64,000 nt of DNA from the NCBI GenBank assembly GCA_037074705.1, contig CM073590.1, forward strand, positions 42,660,395 through 42,724,394. The letters are read 5' to 3'. Of this stretch, positions 46,858-58,218 are shown piece after piece. The translations under genes were made by a program, and so were the position numbers. The notes beneath the pieces were generated by a model. The model had not been told where the DNA came from. It searched no databases and saw only the letters and a program-made list of their open reading frames with translations. The stretch comes from Zhengitettix transpicula (lineage: Eukaryota > Arthropoda > Insecta > Orthoptera > Tetrigidae). Positions within the stretch are counted from its first letter, which is position 1. Each line of letters begins with the position of its first letter.

Positions 46858-47350
46858 GTAACAGGCTACATGAGGGTAATCCACGTAGTGGAAACTCCTC
46901 TTTACCACAAAGGAAGGGATTTGAAAGGGGACATGCGGAAGGGCAGAACAGGGTATCCAAAGGTAAACTAGGGTCCCGGAATATGGTTTAAGGATCCTAC
47001 CCGGAATTCGCCTAAAAGCGATGCAAGTCCAACCCTAGCAAACCTGCATCAGGTAGGTCGGGCTCTTGGTACTTGACCCACGCTTTTCCGATGGCGGGAG
47101 ACGGGTTTGCAGTGGGGACGCAGCATTACCTTTTCCGTGTCTCGACCGGCTTAGAAACAACTGGCCAACTGATTCAATGGGAACTGCGGATAAATATTAC
47201 CATATACACAAGGTCTGCGACCCCTCTTAAAACTGGCCGAGATGCCTTGGCTTGAGGGAACCTTAGTTCAAAAGGAGAAAAAAAAGGTATTTCCAAAGGT
47301 AGCCCTCTCTGTTTCTTCAGAAATGTTATTCTGCTTGCGAGAGCTTAGAA
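46858..47350 (-). repeat. Family A retroposon, near full length
   Basis: Starts at AACAGGCTACATGAGGGTAA and ends at GCTTGCGAGAGCTTAGAAC. Moderately diverged. T-rich sequence precedes the left end. Confidence 0.8.
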
Positions 47351-47394
47351 CATCTCCTACAGGATTCTTATTCTAGATTATATGAACGCGCCGT

Positions 47395-47733
47395 TGTGTA
47401 TAATAATTTGTTTTGGTTTAAACATAAGTTACTATGAGTGGTTCTAATACTATTGAATTATAGTTTATAGTAGGAACCATTACAGTCTCTGTATAAAATC
47501 TTTATTGCATTCGAGAGCTTTCGACAGATTGTCTTATTCATCCTATTTCAATCTTATGCTTACTTAATATAACATAACTCATAATGCCACAATATTATTA
47601 TGCGCTGTGTCCCTTGCACATACTACTTGCACAGTCATATGCCGCCCATGGTAACCAGTTTAATCGACAACTTTATTGATTGACTATTAATCAGTGACAG
47701 TGCAGTCTGAGATGACGGCTCAGTATCCATTGA
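47395..47733 (-). repeat. Family E repeat, probable Penelope-like terminal repeat (copy 1)
   Basis: About 340 bp, roughly 90% or more identical by eye to 53183-53520. The minus strand contains GATGAATAAGACAATCTGTC followed directly by GAAAGCTCTCGA. GAC and GTC can form a short stem between a degraded CTGATGA-like element and GAAA, a hammerhead-like order. The Penelope assignment is inference. Confidence 0.55.
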
Positions 47734-48900
47734 AATTCAGTCAATTTCTGACAAAAATATTAGTGCGACACTAAATGTTTGTTGTCCAGAGTTGACGTGA
47801 AAAAAAAATCATATGTAGACGGAAAATAACTAGCAGTATTAAGAAATTTTATTAATGGAATAATGTGTTTAAATACTATGCCGGGAAACAACCAGGTGGA
47901 ATACAAATTAAATGTTTTGACCTTGATAAGGGGCTTAATTAAAGACCTTTTGGAAACGTCTAGCCCAGGAGGAGACGAAAGTTATGGAATCTGGGTTTTG
48001 ACGAGAAAGATGAAGTTAGAATTTAAGAAGGGGCGAAGTTTAAAAAGCAACCTCGAGGTACCGTTTTAGGGCATTAATATTAGTGATTACAAGTTAATAT
48101 TTATTCTAATTTCAGATTCATTCAGATTCTGTATTAAGTTATTTTTCAAAAATATGGAAAAATTTCAGGTTATATTCCCTGTTTGGTTGAAATTTTTCCA
48201 TTCTGATCCTTGAATTTAGTTTCATATGGCACAGTTTCGTTTGAAAACATTTATTATGTTCAAAAGTATATTTTTATTTATGTTTTGCTTCAGCGTAAGA
48301 TAGTTTCTGTTATTTTAACTTTTTGTGTTATGATTTTATACATTATAACATTAATAAATATAAATTTTGTTCAGAGTAATTAACATTAATTACTATGTTA
48401 ATTACAGCCTCAATTTTATTTTTTGGCTTCTAATTGTGGGAACTTTATATAATTAATAACCTTAAATAATAGTATATACTAAATTGATTAAAAAGTCAAT
48501 TGAAATATAACTGATTACATTAATTTAATTTTCGATAAAAAATAAAAACTAAACACGTAACAATATGAGTTTAAAGATTAAAACGACAACGCAATACCAA
48601 AGCGTGATAACATATTTATATATAATATACTTTTCTGCTAAGTTATGGTAAATATAATAGATACAACAGATTAAGATACAAAAATCTCGACCGAACTGTC
48701 CAGATTATTATACCTTAATCTGCTAACTCACTTTCATAGTTTTACAGCTCAGATTGATTTATATAATTTCTTCTGTTCTTTAATATAATAGATACTTGAT
48801 AAGAATGCTTACAGTACTGATAGCTTTAAAAATAGCATATTTCATTTTTGTTATGCAATAGAAGCGTCTGATCGACCGCTTGTGAATGACGTCACATTTC
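47734..48900. other. AT-rich DNA, nothing recognised
   Basis: A 68-codon frame at 47863-48069 (MCLNTMPGNNQVEYKLN start) has mixed composition but no family resemblance. Confidence 0.4.
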
Positions 48901-48921
48901 CTTAACGTCGTCCTGTGCAGT

Positions 48922-49100
48922 GAATATGTCCCATAGAAGATGCGCAACAGGATTCTTTTCTTGACGTTGCTCGTCGTGATGTTGTTATTCTGGACGAGCG
49001 GGTCTGCACGAAGTTTGTGAAATTATTCGACCGAGACAAAGTGTGAGCGCAGTAGCCGAGGCCTTTGCCGAGGGCACAGTTGTTACTCGTACAAATAAAC
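48922..49100 (+). other. Candidate exon: signal-peptide-like frame
   Basis: This GC-richer island follows a pyrimidine-rich acceptor-like site ending CCTGTGCAG (48921). From ATG 48940 a frame encodes MRNRILFLTLLVVMLLFWTS followed by GSARSL and a TGA at 49018. This is basic residues, a 14-residue hydrophobic core and small residues, the shape of a secretory signal. The same frame continues after the TGA as TETKCERSSRGLCRGHSCYS, with three cysteines, and stops near 49095. Another frame has ARRDVVILDERVCTKFVKLF without a stop until 49045. I cannot say which, if any, is expressed. Confidence 0.3.
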
Positions 49101-51689
49101 TTCGTCGTCAATAGCTGTCGATATTGCTTCCTCACAGTTAAAGGTTTTTTTACAGAAAATATTGATCATGTTTATTTTTCATAATCAATAATACATACAA
49201 CATTAGGAATATAATGCAATTATTTTTACAAATTATAGACTGCGCTTTAGAAAAATTAATGGAATGAAATGTTTTGACAGACAAACCCCTTAAGTATAAT
49301 TATTATTTAACCAAATTATAACTTATTTACGTTTAAGATACTTTCTCACAAATTTAATAGGGTCTAGGATTTTTCAAGTCGAGGCAAATGTCGAGACTAT
49401 CTGCCAACATATTACTGTTCAACCTTGTTCATTTATTATACACCTGTAACTGCAGGAGCCTGGTGAAATTTTCTTAAATGTGAAACCTTGTAGAATGAAG
49501 GATACGAAGTTTTTATTTTCTTCTTATGTAAATTATATAAAATTGTTCAATGGGGTAAACTATATAGGCATTTGTACAAAAATTTTAATTTCTATACATT
49601 TTTATTAAATATATCCACAGACTAACAGACTGATCTAACGTAGAATGCGCATCTTTGAGTTATTATAGTGTTTTTATACCACTCAATTCAGTTCTTTTAA
49701 ACATAAATACGTATAGTACTTACTCAATTAATCATCAGTCAGACATTCCTTGAAATACTTTTTCATTATAATCTTCATGATATTCTAAGTGTGGGAAAGA
49801 ACAACGTAGCGTTTTCTTAAAATAGTTTTAAAAGACTTCGTGTAAAAGAGAAGTTTGCAAGGAATATTTATTTATACTATATGTGTATAAAACCCATTCA
49901 TTGGTTAAACAAGCACACAAAATACTTATGCGATGCAAGTGTTACAGTTACAAACTAATTAAAATATTCCCTGCGTGATTGAACGAGTGACAATTATCGT
50001 AATCCTGTTTCATTTTTTTTACTCCAGATCTCCAGGATTATTTTTCGATAGAGAGTACGTTTCACGGAAAGGTAATTGAACATTATTTTTACATATTCAT
50101 AATGTTCATTTCTGTTTATAGGACGATGGTTCGTGTAAATACGCAATTTTTTCATTTGTTTTTTGAAACATACTTTACCAATCCATTTAATATGATATCA
50201 ATTATAAATTATCGTCATTCAGTACAGAAAATATTTAAACCTGAGGGCCTCAGAAGATCTTTAAATCGTTTTTATTGAGTGATGGACACTATTTACGGTT
50301 AATAATTTCCAGTTTTACGATAGTTATCAAATAATAGATTAAATTGGAGAATTAGATAAGTAAATAAAATTGAAGGGTGTTTTCTGACATGAAAAGTTTT
50401 GTTGTTTTTTCTTAGAATTCTAAAGTTATGTTCAATGGTTCCAAAGAATTATAACTATGTTAAATATATATGGTAATAATATACTGTACTACAGATTCTA
50501 CAGTTATCGCCAGATTTCATACATAAAACGAAAAAGTATTATAACACCAGGATAATTATTAGAAATATTTTTATAATGCACATGACTTTATCATTAAAAT
50601 GATTAAACCAATTACTTCATTTAATACAGTCTATTTAATATAGTCGTATGTAATATTACATATGCTGAGACAGAGTATTCAGCATTGAAGAATCTATTTA
50701 AAGCCTTTCTACTGACACAGGTTTATTGGTTCTTGACGTTTCTTAGGTCCAGAGTCCATTAGCTTTGTTCACTTTAGCTGTCCAATTAAAGCCTTGTTAC
50801 CGCGTCGCGCAGTTTGGCAGACACTGCTATCTGTCGACGAAGCCAATATGGTTGATACAACTTGAATATTGTTGTATTATATCTTGCTAGCATTGAAACT
50901 TTTACTGCTTATGAATAAAATTGGTTAAGTCAATTACAAATCATGATCATTAAGATTAACTAGTAAAAACATATATGGAGAACGCGATTAAAATGTAAGG
51001 TATGTAAAATATTTGTGTCTTGAAAGCACTAATGTTAATTACTTTTTATGAAAATTTTTCACGCACAAATTGATGTATAACCGAAATTTGGTATTTAATA
51101 TAAACACTAGTACGACAATTCCTTTCAAACTATACCAACCATCTAGTGCTACAAACTTTCAAAAGTAGTTGGAAAACTATTCAATACTTTCTATTATTGT
51201 GATTCAGTTCTATGACTCATTACTAATAACTATTTAGAAATGACGTTCAATTAAAACATCCTACATATTAATGTTTCATGTCGTTTTGAACATTTATATA
51301 TCAATTTTGTTGTATGGCAGAAGAAAAAATACAGTACTTAAATAAAACTAAACTTTAAAAATTCGTAAACTTTTATTGATGAAACAACTTTTACATGCCA
51401 AAATTATAAAAACTCTGGGGCTTTCGTTGTTTCGAACATAATCTGCTGAGTGTTCTACATTAAAAAAAAAAACCCTCAACAACAGCTTCGAGTCAACACG
51501 AACATGCGTGACTCTCACATTTTCCATCTACACTAGCGCCGCTACAGTTGCAATTTAATGACACAATACATTATATTACAAATTTTATTTTTACATATAA
51601 TTGTTTTCAAAATATATATTTTAATTTAATTTAATACTATACAATATATCAGAGTAGACTACTCCCACTAAACCTACTTTCTTTTTCTC
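49101..51689. other. AT-rich DNA, nothing firmly recognised
   Basis: A GC-richer patch at 50740-50850 and a block at 51470-51540 (TCAACAACAGCTTCGAGTCA) stand out but match nothing I know. Confidence 0.4.
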
Positions 51690-52152
51690 ATTTAAAACCA
51701 TTTAATCGTTTTGGTGAATATACCTTCAAAAAGCTTTCTTTTGCAGACATTGGACTCCTTACGTACAATCATAATTTCTTACAATCAATTGTGTCTCCCA
51801 AATTTTTCACATGTGTCGATAAACTAGTTCTAGTTTTAGAAGTAGACTTACAATTATTATTATGGAAGTAAATTCTCTTTTCAAGAGACATTCCTGTATG
51901 ACCAATATATATTTTATTGCAATCTAAAGAATTTATTTTATAAATTACACTACTACATTTTATCTCTATAGGGTCCATCAAATTATTTATATATTGTGCT
52001 ATTTTGTCATCCGGTTTCATAAGAATATCAGTTTTACAAAACCCATTGTCACGTAAAGGTCTCTTAATAAATTCACTCACGCCTTTGATATAAATAATTC
52101 CTGCGTACATTTTTTTCTTATGAGTTATATTATTAATAGGGACAACATTCAA
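51690..52152 (-). pseudogene. Penelope-like element, GIY-YIG endonuclease domain
   Basis: A 127-codon open frame on the minus strand (51769-52152) reads YIKGVSEFIKRPLRDNGFC and then VIYKINSLDCNKIYIGHTGM. SLEKRIYFHNN and LSTHVKNLGD follow. This is the GIY-YIG nuclease core (Y..(8-10)..YIG, then the catalytic Arg in LEKR) with the Cys-containing insert of Penelope-like elements, which lies C-terminal to the reverse transcriptase. After the stop at 51769 the frame continues with KESFLKVYSPKRLNGF to about 51690. I do not see the reverse transcriptase upstream, so the copy is truncated. It is the best-preserved Penelope fragment here. Confidence 0.88.
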
Positions 52153-53182
52153 TTCTTCTTCACTATTATCTTATTGTTTTATTTTATTGAAATATTTATA
52201 TAAAAAAACGAAGTAGGCCAGCTGTCGTCAAAAGAAAATTATAAATTTTGTGTAATGTCGTTAATTCTCAACAGTTCTCACTTATAATTACTACATTAGT
52301 CTTTACACATTTAAATCAAAGATGTTTTCTTAATATTTAGACATTTAAAGTCAAATATATGAAAATATAATGATATACACAAATAACAAATTTTTCGAGA
52401 ATCTCACTTGAATTAATTCGTCAGTTTTTATGAATAGTAGCTCAGAAATTGTGCAGTTAAAACGTTCTTCCCAAACATGAAATGTATCAGACAGCTGGCG
52501 TACTTCTTTTTTTTTCATTTATTTTGTACAATGTTACCAACGTCAGACAGTATAATCCACCGAATAGTATATTGACTACTTTCAGTTTCGTGAGTATGTA
52601 TGGTTATATTCATAAAGGTTATGGTTGTATACCATAAATATATCGGAGTATTGTTTACAGGCTTAAGGTATCGTGATTATTCTTGATCGTATGATCAGGG
52701 CCACTTCGTAAGTCTAATTTTACAAAATTGAGCTTATGTGATTATTTTACTCGTTATTTCCTTCTTCATATATACAACAGGTTATTTATATGGCTTCAAA
52801 ATATGTATCGCTGAATGCGTCATCACTAAAGGAATATGAAAACGGTTGTCAAATCTATTAGACGTATGATCTGTACAAAGAAACGGCTAATTGTGTCTGG
52901 ATACGATGCGCAGAGATCCACTGCCCTTTAATTGTGACGGGGAAGGTTGGAGCGCAGTTTGACAAGAGCGTTTGTTACGGAAAGTTGGTAGTGTAAAAAC
53001 TATTCCGAATACATACGCATGGAAATATATTATGCCCAACTCAGGATATGTTGTACTTCAATTAACTTACGAATAAAAGTTAAGAGATAAGTACAGTTTG
53101 TTTTAGTCATACCTTACACCTGTTCGTATCTTCTGTTCGTAAGAATTTAATAATAGTTTTTATGAACGATAGTGACGCTCTT
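52153..53182. other. Unassigned AT-rich DNA with a short repeat
   Basis: 52407-52482 (CACTTGAATTAATTCGTCAG onward) recurs almost unchanged at 53528-53605. Confidence 0.5.
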
Positions 53183-53520
53183 GTGTATAATAATTTGTTT
53201 TGGTTTAAATATAAGTAACTATGAGTGGTTCTAATACTATTGAATTATTGTTTATAGTAGGAACCATTACAGTCTCCGTATAAAATCTTTATTGCAATCG
53301 AGAGCTTTCGACAGATTGTCTTATTCATCCGATTCCAAACTTATGCTTACTTAATATAACATAACTCATAATGTCACAATATTATCATGCGCTGTGTCCC
53401 TCGCGCAAACTACGTGCACAGTTATATGCCGCCCATGATAACCAGTTTAATCGACAACTTTATTAGATATTGACTGTTAATCAGTGACAGTGCAGTCTGA
53501 GATGACGGCTCAGCATCCAC
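53183..53520 (-). repeat. Family E repeat, probable Penelope-like terminal repeat (copy 2)
   Basis: Direct partner of 47395-47733. It carries the same GAGAGCTTTCGACAGATTGT block (hammerhead-like on the minus strand). It is followed at 53528 by the 76-bp segment shared with 52407-52482. Confidence 0.6.
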
Positions 53521-53635
53521 TTGAATGCCACTTGAATTAATTCGTCAGTTTTTATTAATAGTAGCTCAGAAAATGTGCAGTTAAAACGATTTTCCCAAAC
53601 ATGAAATATAAATTAGATGATTCATCATCACTCTT

Positions 53636-54475
53636 AATTCTGTTATCCTAACCTGAAAATTTGTTTAACGTCACACATTACACACATTTTATTTTATATT
53701 TATACGAATTTAGAAAATACGTTGCATTAAGTACATTAATTGTACTTTTAATGAATATAAATGTTCCCAGTTCCGTACATACTTTTGACTGACAGTGCAT
53801 TAACTGACCAACGACAGTACCATTAAATTTTATTCGGCTTCCGTACGTCATTATTTAAATTTTTACACACAACTAAAAAATCGTATCTGATACAACTCGT
53901 ATTATCTCCTGAAATATTATACAGTATACAATAGTCCTTTATGACCATCTGGATACATTAAAATTAAATAATCTCGTCAACATACATATTTCGAATTTAA
54001 CCCGCAGAATGTAAAAAAACATATTTAAAAAAATAAATCTGGCTGCGAAATTTAACTTACATTTTCGGCAAGGAACGTATTGTATTTTATTATTAGATGG
54101 AGTATTGTTGGATAAAATTATATATTATATTCAATCAAAATAAGTCTGCTTTATTTCACTACGAAAAAAAGGAACTATATTTTTATGACGCATAAATGTC
54201 TCATTTGTCTCACGTGCCAACGTATGATGTGACGCCACAGTCTATTGGCGCGCAGTAATTTAACACAAAATGATCACATGAAATCATATTGGAAAAATTT
54301 GTAAATTATTTCAACTACAATTCTTTCCAGCTTTATGCTATCGAGTTTTGAAGAACAAGTGTACCAATTTTTGTTGCAATCTGTCCACGAGTTTAAATTT
54401 GTACACAAACTAACACAAATACATACATATATACATACATATTTTTCTATTACATAGAAGATATCGCGGATTCTT
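53636..54475 (+). repeat. Family B2 element (3' end related to family B)
   Basis: Matches the reverse complement of 58573-59345: TGTTATCCTAACC, TTAATTGTACTTTTAAT, TCCGTACGTCATT, TTGGCGCGCAGTAATTTAAC. It ends in a worn family-B-like 3' end: GTGTACCAATTTTTGTTG, GTCCACGAGTTTAAATTTGT, a CATACATATA microsatellite and TTCTATTACATAGA. The body has no family B monomers. Confidence 0.7.
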
Positions 54476-54881
54476 CCTCCTCAGCACAAAATTTTGGTGC
54501 AGAAACCCGGGAAATTGCAATACACCTCGAGTACTGTAACTAAATTCAATTTCGTAACGTCACAATCAATGTAACCTCTTCTGCAATATTAATGATTGGT
54601 GTTAGCAATTAGAACCAAATATCGAACACACACGAATCAAGTAAACTTAACGACAAGTTTATTTTATTTTTAACACGTAAATGCCGATAAGGCAAATTTG
54701 CACAAACTTAAATGGAGGAAAATACCTACTAGAAACAGCCAACTCTCCGCGATTTGCCACAACAATTAACAGACGACAACTGATTTAACAGACGACACAC
54801 CGACGGAACAGTATGTATATAATAGAAAAAGTTTGGAAGACAGCACTATTATTACAACATGATGACTTAATTCATGATTTA
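54476..54881 (+). mobile_element. BEL/Pao leader with primer-binding-site-like sequence
   Basis: TGGTGCAGAAACCCGGGA at 54495-54512 resembles the TGGTGCCGAAACCCGGGA-type primer-binding site I associate with insect BEL/Pao elements. It is followed by an AT-rich leader and gag remnants. The LTR expected to its left is absent; family B2 sequence lies there instead. Confidence 0.6.
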
Positions 54882-55258
54882 TTATTAGATGAGGAATATG
54901 AAACTGTCGTCATTTATCTGTAAATCTTTCGGTTACTACAGCCGAATTATCAATAAAATCAACACCATGTCCTACTGTAGAAACACTCATTCATCACATA
55001 AAATTACCGACCATGAAATTAGAGCCATTTACAGGATACATTGGATGCTGGATCACATTTTGGGGACAATTCGAGTCCGCCGTAGACCAATATTCACATC
55101 TTTCTACCTTAAATAAGCACGTGTTCCTTAGTGGCTATCTTGAAGGAGAGCCTAAAATGTTGGTAGAAGACATTGCTACTACTGCAGCTACATACGACGA
55201 GACAAAAAGAATACTTCGCGAACAGTATAATTGTGGTATTCTGCCGTTTAAATTGAAA
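54882..55258 (+). pseudogene. BEL/Pao gag fragment (DUF1759-type region)
   Basis: After a frame-shifted start (DEEYETVVIY at 54888) the frame through 55013 reads HHIKLPTMKLEPFTGYIGC. It continues with FWGQFESAVDQYSHLS, LNKHVFLSGYLEGEP and ATYDETKRILREQYN. The order LPK-LP-F-G-W-FW-F-V, L-YL-G and Y-A-ILxExYG is that of the gag-like domain of BEL/Pao elements. The frame ends with a stop at 55259, just before a reversed family C insertion. Canonical residues such as the first Trp are shifted, and several positions are worn. Confidence 0.85.
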
Positions 55259-55290
55259 TAGAAACAATAATGCCCATTTGTGAAACCAAT
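55259..55290 (-). other. Primer-binding-site-like motif beside family C copy C4
   Basis: The minus strand reads AATTGGTTTCACAAATGGGC directly after the TATTACA end of the LTR-like copy, like the units at 19659 but single. Confidence 0.4.
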
Positions 55291-56220
55291 TTGTAATATA
55301 CCACTTTGAAAAACAAGTTAAATAATAGTTAGCCCACGTTAATGCATCAATTTAACTATTTTAACTTTTAAAAGAAAGGATGTTTAATAAATATGATTTT
55401 TTAGTTAACTAAACAAACACATTAATTTATTAGATGCACAAAGATTTCAAGTTACAAATTAGTTATTCATTGAATTTTTACCAAATTTACCACGTACAAT
55501 AATTTTTTTTACTCTCCCTCAGGGTCTTTAACTGGGCCTTCAAATAAAGAAACGTTTTTTTTAAAAAAATAATCAATTTACTGTGAAGCTATTATACACT
55601 TTACCAATAAACAATATTTACGATATTCAAAAACCCTAAATCTGACGGTTTTATATTTAATTAAACGTTTACAATAATAATTTAATGGATATATGACTTA
55701 CAGTTTCTCTGGTGCCTGGGAAATTTTAACTCTTTCAGCAACACTTACACACACTCTACTTTCTAAAAACAGGACATTATTTTCACTGACACTACACTAC
55801 ACTTCACTGTTGGTTTAGCAAGTTTTGGCTATATCTCGAAGACGACTTATTCTGCAATAATGCAATAATAAGTTTATGGTACTTCAACTAATTCCTCCAC
55901 GTAGACTTTTCACAATTAGTTGGCATAAACTGGGACACTCCGAAATCTTTGCGCAGCAATATCCGGGTGAATGCGGCATTGTGCTTCTATTTAACAACTT
56001 TACTTTTCAATACTTTGACGACGTCTGGTCTCATTCTATAACGACCGTTTTATGCTGTCCTTCATCACCAACTGACTTATATGTTCCATTCAGCGCGCCA
56101 ACAGTCCTACAATACTTTAGATCTGTTATTGTCCATTTTTGTGTGAAATTTCTGTATGTTTGCTGCTAACTATTCAAGTCCAAAATGTTTTTAATTATTA
56201 ATTGCCTTTTAATTACCACA
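55291..56220 (-). repeat. Family C LTR-like element, copy C4, inserted in BEL/Pao gag
   Basis: 930 bp. On the minus strand it starts with TGTGGTAATTAAAAGGCAAT and ends in GTGGTATATTACA. It aligns with C2 throughout and contains a single CCGTCAGATTTAGG segment. Plus-strand open frames across it (55876-56169) are shadows. Confidence 0.78.
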
Positions 56221-56365
56221 AAATATTACGTGACTTTCCAGATGATGTATGTAAACGCTGGATCATTAACGCAAAACACGATAATATTTCTGAAACTGAT
56301 ATTGTTAAATTCTTGATTTTTTTAAAAGGCGAAGTAAATGGAGCACTTCGTCCAAAAAGTCAGAG
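56221..56365 (+). pseudogene. BEL/Pao gag, C-terminal part beyond the insertion
   Basis: The frame from 56235 reads FPDDVCKRWIINAKHDNISE and then TDIVKFLIFLKGEVNGA. This matches the segment of BEL/Pao gag with LPxDxxRRWxxH and a following helix LLxFLxxEV. It supports the view that C4 split one gag copy, although gag sequence between the fragments is incomplete. Confidence 0.75.
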
Positions 56366-56598
56366 GAGAATCAAATAATGCTAACAGAAATCCAACAGCA
56401 GCGACGTTACACGAAGGCAACAAGCAAATTCAAGAAATACATAGAACACTTGTATTTTCTGGGAACAGCGAGTTCAATTTGATACCAGAAATTTTGTCAG
56501 CACTTCTACGTTTCCGAACTCACAAACATACAATAATCGGCGATGTCACACAAGCTTTTATACAACACAATGCAGCCCAAAATAGTGGGGAGTGTTGA
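56366..56598 (+). pseudogene. BEL/Pao reverse transcriptase fragment
   Basis: The open frame ending at 56598 contains SEFNLIPEILSALLRFRTHK followed by HTIIGDVTQAFIQ. This is the BEL/Pao RT motif with N-P-(D/E)-(L/I)-L, LLRFR and (A/G)D(I/V)xxAFxQ; the Asp in GDV corresponds to the first catalytic Asp. Everything between gag and this motif (protease and the RT start) is missing, so an internal deletion joins gag to RT. Confidence 0.8.
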
Positions 56599-56785
56599 GG
56601 TGTTTAGACGATTAATGTACTCTCACATCATTAATCCGAAAGAAAAAGTACTAGGAAACCATTTTGACTTGCGTTTATAATTAAGGCTATTTTTTCTTAC
56701 TGATACAATATGGTCAATCTTGATAGAAGATTCAGATATGTGTTTTTTCTCACGGGTTCATCTTTTTTTTTTTTTTAAAAAAAAG
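56599..56785. other. Short unassigned stretch with T-run
   Basis: Ends in a T15 A8 tract at 56764-56786 that is probably the tail side of the next family A copy. Confidence 0.5.
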
Positions 56786-57209
56786 GGCAACAGGCTACAT
56801 GAGGGTAATCCACATTGGGCAACTCCCCTTTAATAGCATAGGAAGGGATTTGAAAGGGGGGATGCGGAAGGGTGGAGGAAGGTAGCCAAGGGTTAACTAG
56901 GGCCCCCGGGCTATAGTTTAAGGATCCTACCCAGCATTCACCTAAAGGAATGCAGGGAAAACCCTAGGAAAACCTGCATCGGGTAGGTCGGGCATTGGGT
57001 ACTTGTCCCACGCCCTTCCGATAGCGGGAGAGGAGTTTGCTGTGGGGACGCAGCATTCTATTCTCCGTGCCTCGACTAGTTTAGGAGGCAGTTGGCCGAC
57101 TATTCCAATGGGAATAGCGGACAACTCTTACCGTATGCCCAAGGTCTGAGACCCCGGAACATACACCTCTCAAAACAGGCCGAGGTGCCTCGGCTTGTGG
57201 GAACCTTAG
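56786..57209 (-). repeat. Family A retroposon, left arm of an A-B-A sandwich
   Basis: Well-preserved copy from GGCAACAGGCTACATGAGGG to TGTGGGAACCTTAG, where it changes abruptly into family B sequence. The T-run to the left is its A-tail. Confidence 0.85.
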
Positions 57210-57689
57210 AAAATTTCCATCCCATCCACTCCCGCCCCTTGGGTCTAAATGGTCAATTTGATGCTATAATTGAACTGGATGACATACATAACCTTGCATT
57301 TCACTCCAATCTCGGATGTATTCGCGTTATTTTATTGCAGCGTTCCTCCACCCAACACCTAAAAGTGCTTTACTGAGAATCCCGACCCGTTCTGGGGGTG
57401 GTAGACGCGTCTCACCCCAACAGTCGGTAGAAACACTATCAATATCTCTGACCCCTAAAAATATTTATCCGACTAAAATATCGGCTGTTTTAGCATGTTT
57501 AAATATTTCAACCCCCTTGCACCCCCGCTTCTTGGGGTGGTAGACATGTCTCACCCCGACAGTGTTTGTTTCCTGGTCGTAAAGAACACGTGTTCGAAAT
57601 TTGGTGAAATTTGCTCTACCGGTGTAGATTTGTATAACGAACATACAAACATACAAACAAACAAACAAACGTACAAACATACAAACATA
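57210..57689 (+). repeat. Family B 3' fragment between two family A copies
   Basis: 480 bp corresponding to the last ~500 bp of the copy at 38005-40043, from AAATTTCCATCCCATCCACT to the CAAACATACA microsatellite. It lacks the terminal TTTATAAGATTA and is cut at the start of the next family A copy. Confidence 0.85.
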
Positions 57690-58218
57690 AGGTCTGCGTT
57701 GGCTATTCTCTCGCTGGCCGTACCTGCGAGCGATGTTGTCTCGCAGGCAGAACCTTGTAGGAGAGATACGAAGGGACTTACTTTGGGGATGCCTTTTCGT
57801 CTCCGTTTTTGAACTAAGATTCCCACAAGACGAGGCATCTCGGCCTGTTCTGAGGTGTATGTTCCGGGGTCACAGACCTTGGGCATACGATAAGAGTTTT
57901 CCGCTATTCCCATTGAAATAGTCGGCCAGCTGCCTCCTAAACCAGTCGAGGCACGGAGAAGGGAATTCTGCGTCCCCACAGAAAACTCCTCTCCCTTATC
58001 GGAATGGCGTGGGACAAGTACCCAATAACCGACCTTCCTGATGCAGGTTTTTCTAGGGTTTGTCCTGCATTTTTTAGACGAATGCCGAGTAGGATCCTTA
58101 AAATATAGCCCGGGGCCCTAGTTAACCCGTGGCTACCTTTCTCTACCCTTCCACATCACCATTTTAAATCCCTTCCTATGCTATTAAAGGGGAGTTGCCA
58201 ATATGTGGAAAACCCTCA
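57690..58218 (+). repeat. Family A retroposon, right arm of an A-B-A sandwich
   Basis: Opposite orientation to 56786-57209 and longer at its 5' side (it begins AGGTCTGCGTTGGCTATTCT). It ends at GGAGTTGCCAATATGTGG without an A-tail. Confidence 0.82.

Noticed and set aside
57551..57979. 142-codon minus-strand open frame
   Set aside because: It runs across the family B/family A joint, so it is a chance fusion of two repeats.
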